Part shown: positions 57,733-64,000 of the stretch, in pieces
Numbering within the stretch: position 1 is the first letter of the stretch
Layout: every line of letters starts with the position of its first letter
Assembly: GCF_011617465.1 (NCBI RefSeq)
Contig: NZ_CP050153.1
Location: 1,922,001 to 1,986,000, forward strand
Direction of reading: 5' to 3'
Length of the DNA stretch: 64,000 nucleotides
Source of the DNA: Brevibacterium pigmentatum
Lineage (GTDB): Bacteria > Actinomycetota > Actinomycetes > Actinomycetales > Brevibacteriaceae
The notes under the pieces: generated by a model
What the model was told of the DNA's origin: nothing
Seen by the model: only the letters and a program-made list of their open reading frames with translations
Database searches by the model: none
Program-made: the position numbers and the translations under genes

Positions 57733-58629
57733 TCATTCTCTTCCCAGATCGCGGTGGCGCACGGTCACGGGAATGCCGGTCTGGGCCGACAGCAGCCGTC
57801 CGACGCGTTCGCTGATCGCCACGGAACGGTGTTTGCCGCCGGTGCAGCCGATGCCGACCATCGCGTAGCCCCGTCCCTCGTGCAGATACCCCTCGGCGAC
57901 CGTGGACAGAGTCGCCGCATAGCGTTCGATGAACTCCTCGGCGCCGTTCTGCTCGAGGACGTAGTCCGCAACATCAGAGTCGAGTCCGTTGTGTCCGCGC
58001 AGGTGGGGAATCCAGTACGGGTTCGGCAGGAAGCGGACGTCGGCGATGTGGTCGGCGTCCTTCGGCAGTCCGTATTTGAAGCCGAAGCTCATCACCGTCA
58101 GACGCAGCGGTGGTGTGTCGTCATCGCTGAAGCGTTTGCGCACCTCTGCAGAGAGCTGGTGCACGTTGAGGTCGGAGGTGTCGACGATGATGTCGGCACG
58201 GTGTCTCAGCGACTCGAGTTCGACGCGTTCGGCTTCGATGCCCTCGAGCAGGGTCCCCTCCCCCTGCAGCGGGTGGGGTCGCCTGGTCGATTCGAAGCGT
58301 CGGACGAGGACTTCGTCGGAAGCGTCGAGGAAGACGATGCGCAGGGACAGGCCCTGATCGACGAAATCGCTGATCGTCTGCTGCAGCTCGGTGTACTTCG
58401 TCCGACCCTTGGCGTCGATGACGATCGCGATCTTCGGCAGCGCGCCGTCGGCACGGGCGACGAGCTCGACGAGCGGACGCATCATCTGCGGCGGCAGATT
58501 GTCGACGACGTACCAGTCCATATCTTCGAGCACATTGGCCACGGTGGTGCGGCCTGCTCCCGACATGCCGGCGACGAGCACAACCTCGATGGGGTGGTCG
58601 GATCCGTTCGATTCGGCCTGGGTGCTCAC
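57733..58629 (-). CDS. rapZ: RNase adapter / nucleotide-binding protein RapZ (YvcJ)
   Basis: The 298-residue P-loop protein has VLVAGMSGAGRTTVANVLEDM (Walker A with Arg in place of Lys, usual in actinobacteria), YVVDNLPPQMM, and the C-terminal SFGFKYGLPKDADHIADVRFLPNPYW and CTGGKHRSVAI. It binds nucleotides and regulates cell-wall precursor supply in model bacteria. GTG 58629 is preferred because AGGAGGACGC precedes it. Confidence 0.93.
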   Translation of the reverse strand: MSTQAESNGSDHPIEVVLVAGMSGAGRTTVANVLEDMDWYVVDNLPPQMMRPLVELVARADGALPKIAIVIDAKGRTKYTELQQTISDFVDQGLSLRIVFLDASDEVLVRRFESTRRPHPLQGEGTLLEGIEAERVELESLRHRADIIVDTSDLNVHQLSAEVRKRFSDDDTPPLRLTVMSFGFKYGLPKDADHIADVRFLPNPYWIPHLRGHNGLDSDVADYVLEQNGAEEFIERYAATLSTVAEGYLHEGRGYAMVGIGCTGGKHRSVAISERVGRLLSAQTGIPVTVRHRDLGRE

Positions 58630-58707
58630 GCGTCCTCCTCTGCTCGTGCCCGTTCGGTCGGTGGGCACTGTGTCTCTCGGCACTACTCTAGGGCAGAATA
58701 GCCGAGC

Positions 58708-60567
58708 TCAGTCGGCCAGAGCCGCGACGATCTTCGCTGCGAGTGAGGGACCGATTCCCTTGACCTCGCAGATCTCCTCGGCGGTGGCCGCACGGACCTT
58801 CTTCACGGATCCGAAATGGCGCAGCAGAGCAGTGCGCTTCGACTCCCCGAGGCCCGCGATGTCGTCGAGCACCGAGCTCGTCATCGCCTTCGCGCGCTTG
58901 GACCGGTGATAGGTGATGGCGAAGCGATGAGCCTCATCACGCAGGCGCTGCATGAGGAAGAGCCCTTCGGAGTTGCGCGGGAGGATCACGGGGAACGGAT
59001 CGTCGGGAACCCAGATCTCCTCGAGGCGTTTGGCCAGACCGACGACGGAGATGTCGACGATGCCGAGGTCGGTCAGTGCCCGCGTGGCGGCGGCGACCTG
59101 CGGGCCTGCACCGTCGACGACGAGGAGGCTGGGCCGGTAGCCGAAACGCTCATCGGGTTCCTCGGACGTCATCTGTTCGAGATAGCGACTGAAGCGACGG
59201 GAGACGACGTCGTACATCGAAGCCGTGTCATCGGCGGCGGCCTCACCGTGGATGGCGAAATGGCGGTAGTCGCGCTTCTTCGCCATTCCGTCCTCGAACA
59301 CGACGAGGGAGGCGACGACGTTCGAACCCTGGGTGTGGGAGATGTCGATGCATTCGATGCGCAGCGGGGCTTCGGGCAGGTCGAGGTGTTCCTGGATCTC
59401 CTTGAGCGCCTGGCTGCGGGTCGTCAGATCGGAGGAGCGTTTGAGTTTGTGCTGGACGAGCGCTTCCTTCGCGTTCTTCCCCACGGTCTCGAGAGCCGCC
59501 TTCTTCTCGCCGCGTTCGGGCACGCGCACGGTCACGCGGGAGCCGCGCTGTTCGCTCAGCCAGGCTTCCAGGGACTCCAGGTCCGCCGGCAGGGTGTCGA
59601 CGAGAATCTCCTTCGGAATGGCATCGGCGTCGAGTCCGGAATAGGCCTGCCGCAGGTAGTCGGTGGTCAGTTCCGCGGGAGTGTGATCATCGGAGCGTTC
59701 GATGATCCAGCCGCGCTGACCGCGGATGCGGCCCTGGCGGACATGGAAGACCTGGACGGAGGCCTCGAGCTCCTCGGTGACGAGGGCGAAGATATCGCAG
59801 TCGGCGCTGACCGACAGGACCACGGCGGATTTGTCGAGGACCTTCTGCAGGGCAGAGATCTCGTCGCGCAGACCGGCCGCGCGTTCGTAGTCGAGTTTGG
59901 CTGCGGCGCTGGCCATCTCCTTCTGCCGGTGGCTGATGAAGCGGCCGGTGTTGCCGGACATGAAGTCGGAGATGCTGCGGGCCAGGTCCTTGTGATCGTC
60001 CTTGCTGATCTGACCGACGCAGGGAGCCGCGCATTTGTCGATATAGCCGAGCAGGCAGGGCCGGCCGCTGCGTTCGGCCCGCCGGTAGACCCCCGCGGTG
60101 CAGGTGCGCATCGGGAAGGCCTTGAGCAGCAGGTCGAGGGTGTCCTTGATCGCCCACACCTGCGCGAAGGGACCGAAGTACTTCACGCCCTTGCGTCGCT
60201 TGCCCCGGGTGATGAAGGCGCGCGGCACCTCGTCGTTCATCGTGATCGCGAGGTACGGGTAGGACTTGTCGTCGCGGAACATGACGTTGAACCGCGGGTT
60301 GAACTCGTTGATCCACGTCCACTCGAGCTGCAGCGCTTCGACCTCGGTGTCGACGACGGTCCATTCCACCGAGTTCGCGGTGTGGACCATCGTCGAGGTG
60401 CGCGGATGCAGCTGCGCGGGGTTGGCGAAGTACGAGTTGAGTCGGTTGCGGAGGTTCTTCGCCTTTCCGACATAGATCACCCGTCGGTCGGGGTCACGGA
60501 ATTTGTAGACCCCGGCCGATGTGGGGATCGCCCCGGTGGCCGGACGGTAGGTGGATGGTTCAGGCAT
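58708..60567 (-). CDS. uvrC: Excinuclease ABC subunit C
   Basis: The 619-residue protein has an N-terminal GIY-YIG nuclease (GVYKFRDPDRRVIYVGKAKNLRNRL), a Cys-containing segment (RPCLLGYIDKCAAPCVGQIS) and the UVR motif near residue 215. An RNase H-like C-terminal nuclease follows (IECIDISHTQGSNVVASLVVFEDGMAKK; LLVVDGAGPQV), then tandem HhH motifs (LLRHFGSVKKVRAATAEEI and VKGIGPSLAAKIV). It makes both incisions in nucleotide excision repair. It starts 5 bp after the uvrA stop. Confidence 0.96.
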   Translation of the reverse strand: MPEPSTYRPATGAIPTSAGVYKFRDPDRRVIYVGKAKNLRNRLNSYFANPAQLHPRTSTMVHTANSVEWTVVDTEVEALQLEWTWINEFNPRFNVMFRDDKSYPYLAITMNDEVPRAFITRGKRRKGVKYFGPFAQVWAIKDTLDLLLKAFPMRTCTAGVYRRAERSGRPCLLGYIDKCAAPCVGQISKDDHKDLARSISDFMSGNTGRFISHRQKEMASAAAKLDYERAAGLRDEISALQKVLDKSAVVLSVSADCDIFALVTEELEASVQVFHVRQGRIRGQRGWIIERSDDHTPAELTTDYLRQAYSGLDADAIPKEILVDTLPADLESLEAWLSEQRGSRVTVRVPERGEKKAALETVGKNAKEALVQHKLKRSSDLTTRSQALKEIQEHLDLPEAPLRIECIDISHTQGSNVVASLVVFEDGMAKKRDYRHFAIHGEAAADDTASMYDVVSRRFSRYLEQMTSEEPDERFGYRPSLLVVDGAGPQVAAATRALTDLGIVDISVVGLAKRLEEIWVPDDPFPVILPRNSEGLFLMQRLRDEAHRFAITYHRSKRAKAMTSSVLDDIAGLGESKRTALLRHFGSVKKVRAATAEEICEVKGIGPSLAAKIVAALAD

Positions 60568-60572
60568 TCGGA

Positions 60573-63443
<2,871 letters not shown>

Positions 63444-63500
63444 CACCTGACCACTGTATTACTCGGCACTGACATTGCTGTATTCGCAGCGGTTTCCGGC

Positions 63501-64000
63501 TCATCTGCCGATCTCTCCGACGGAGAGGATGCGGAGAACGATATCGCCGGATTCGTCGCTGGCGGCCACGTCCACCTCGGCGTCGATGGCCCAGTCCCTG
63601 TTGTCGTCGGGATCGGCGAGGATCTGTCGGACGCTCCATGTGTGCGAACCGGGTGTGATGTCGATATATTCCCGTCCGCGGGCCTTCTGGTCGACATGCA
63701 GCTCCCCGTATTCGTCGTAGAAGTCCTCGATCGCGTCCTCCCAGGCCCGGGAGTCGAATCCCGATTCGGCGTCGAGGCGGCCGAGCTCGGTGTAGTTCGC
63801 GCGTTCGGCCAGCAGCACGCGGTGGAACAGGGCGTTGCGGATCTCTGCGGTGAAGACCTTCGTGTTCTCGGAGAACCGGCGATCGAGTGCCGGCAGATCA
63901 TCGTCGTGTTCGGTGGGGTCGAGTCCCTGCAGGGTCCGCCATTCGTCGAGCAGCGACGAATCCGTCCGGGCGATGGTCTCCCCGAGCCATTCGATGATGG
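63501..64000 (-). CDS. DEAD/DEAH-box helicase with DUF3516, C-terminal part (5' end outside window)
   Basis: About 165 C-terminal codons are visible. The frame reads IIEWLGETIARTDSSLLDEW, then AEIRNALFHRVLLAERANYTEL, DAESGFDSRAWEDAIEDFYDEY, TWSVRQILADPDDNRDWAIDAEVDVAA and stops after ILSVGEIGR. The SLLDEW segment, RQILADP and DWAI-AEVDL-type ending are typical of the DUF3516 domain that closes actinobacterial DEAD/DEAH-box RNA/DNA helicases. The helicase core would lie to the right of the window. uvrA starts 57 bp after its stop on the same strand. Confidence 0.8.
   Translation of the reverse strand, partial: IIEWLGETIARTDSSLLDEWRTLQGLDPTEHDDDLPALDRRFSENTKVFTAEIRNALFHRVLLAERANYTELGRLDAESGFDSRAWEDAIEDFYDEYGELHVDQKARGREYIDITPGSHTWSVRQILADPDDNRDWAIDAEVDVAASDESGDIVLRILSVGEIGR

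Noticed and set aside
63444..63500. LexA box upstream of uvrA
   Set aside because: No GAAC-N4-GTTC-like sequence is present in the short gap; uvrA may be controlled from farther upstream.

Overview
The window is a GC-rich chromosomal segment of an actinobacterium. The actinobacterial signs are WhiA, a mycobacterial-type high-molecular-weight FabG next to a MaoC protein, an InhA-like enoyl reductase, a sufRBDCSU-type Fe-S operon, ctaA/ctaB, imuA'-imuB-dnaE2, and DUF5703, DUF3099, DUF222-HNH and DUF3516 proteins. Overall gene content and order suggest Brevibacterium or a close relative; this is inferred from memory of gene content, not from a search. Coding density is very high, with many ATGA stop/start overlaps. 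There is one tRNA gene, no rRNA, no CRISPR array and no recognisable insertion sequence or prophage.

Layout. 1-3.5 kb: partial histidine phosphatase, DUF5703 protein, DMT transporter, M20 peptidase, tRNA-Leu(GAG). 3.5-9.8 kb: a lipid-degradation cluster (MaoC hydratase, two-domain ketoacyl reductase, thiolase) facing a TetR regulator and an acyl-CoA-oxidase-like flavoprotein, with a perfect inverted-repeat operator between the two arms. 9.8-12.2 kb: metY-metX methionine synthesis. 12.2-18.5 kb: the SOS mutasome imuA'-imuB-dnaE2 behind a LexA box, with two tandem repeat arrays after its 3' end. 18.5-27.9 kb: DUF222-HNH protein, SAM methyltransferase, trmL, pyridoxal/HMP kinase, rpmE2, YbaK deacylase, a phosphatase, an internally deleted RhuM protein, a TrmH-type methyltransferase, a TSUP transporter and an ABC ATPase. 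28-35.7 kb: serB, SixA-like phosphatase, fabG-fabI, DUF3099/small protein/SURF1, ABC-F ATPase, and a frameshifted rnhA. 35.8-42.4 kb: sufR-B-D-Rieske-C-S-U-DUF59 operon. 42.5-47.2 kb: ABC transporter with ctaA, VOC protein, ctaB and a membrane protein. 47.4-52.3 kb: tkt-tal-pgi. 52.4-64 kb (minus strand): DUF3516 helicase (partial), uvrA, uvrC, rapZ, yvcK-like, whiA, gap, pgk, tpiA, secG.

How genes work together. The lower half links central carbon metabolism (glycolysis and non-oxidative pentose phosphate enzymes) with nucleotide excision repair and cell-envelope/division regulators, an arrangement familiar from other actinobacteria. The suf operon has its own Fe-S-sensing repressor and a CAAC-N6-GTTG operator. 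The most unusual signals are outside the genes: a dispersed perfect palindrome with core GTCCCCGCGGGGAC found inside unrelated genes and between genes; helically phased GTCA repeats upstream of metY; 26-bp and 16-bp tandem repeats at the dnaE2 3' end; a recurring TANNNT-N6-8-start arrangement implying leaderless mRNAs; and two damaged genes (an in-frame deletion of the Fic-like core of a RhuM protein and a +1 frameshift in rnhA).
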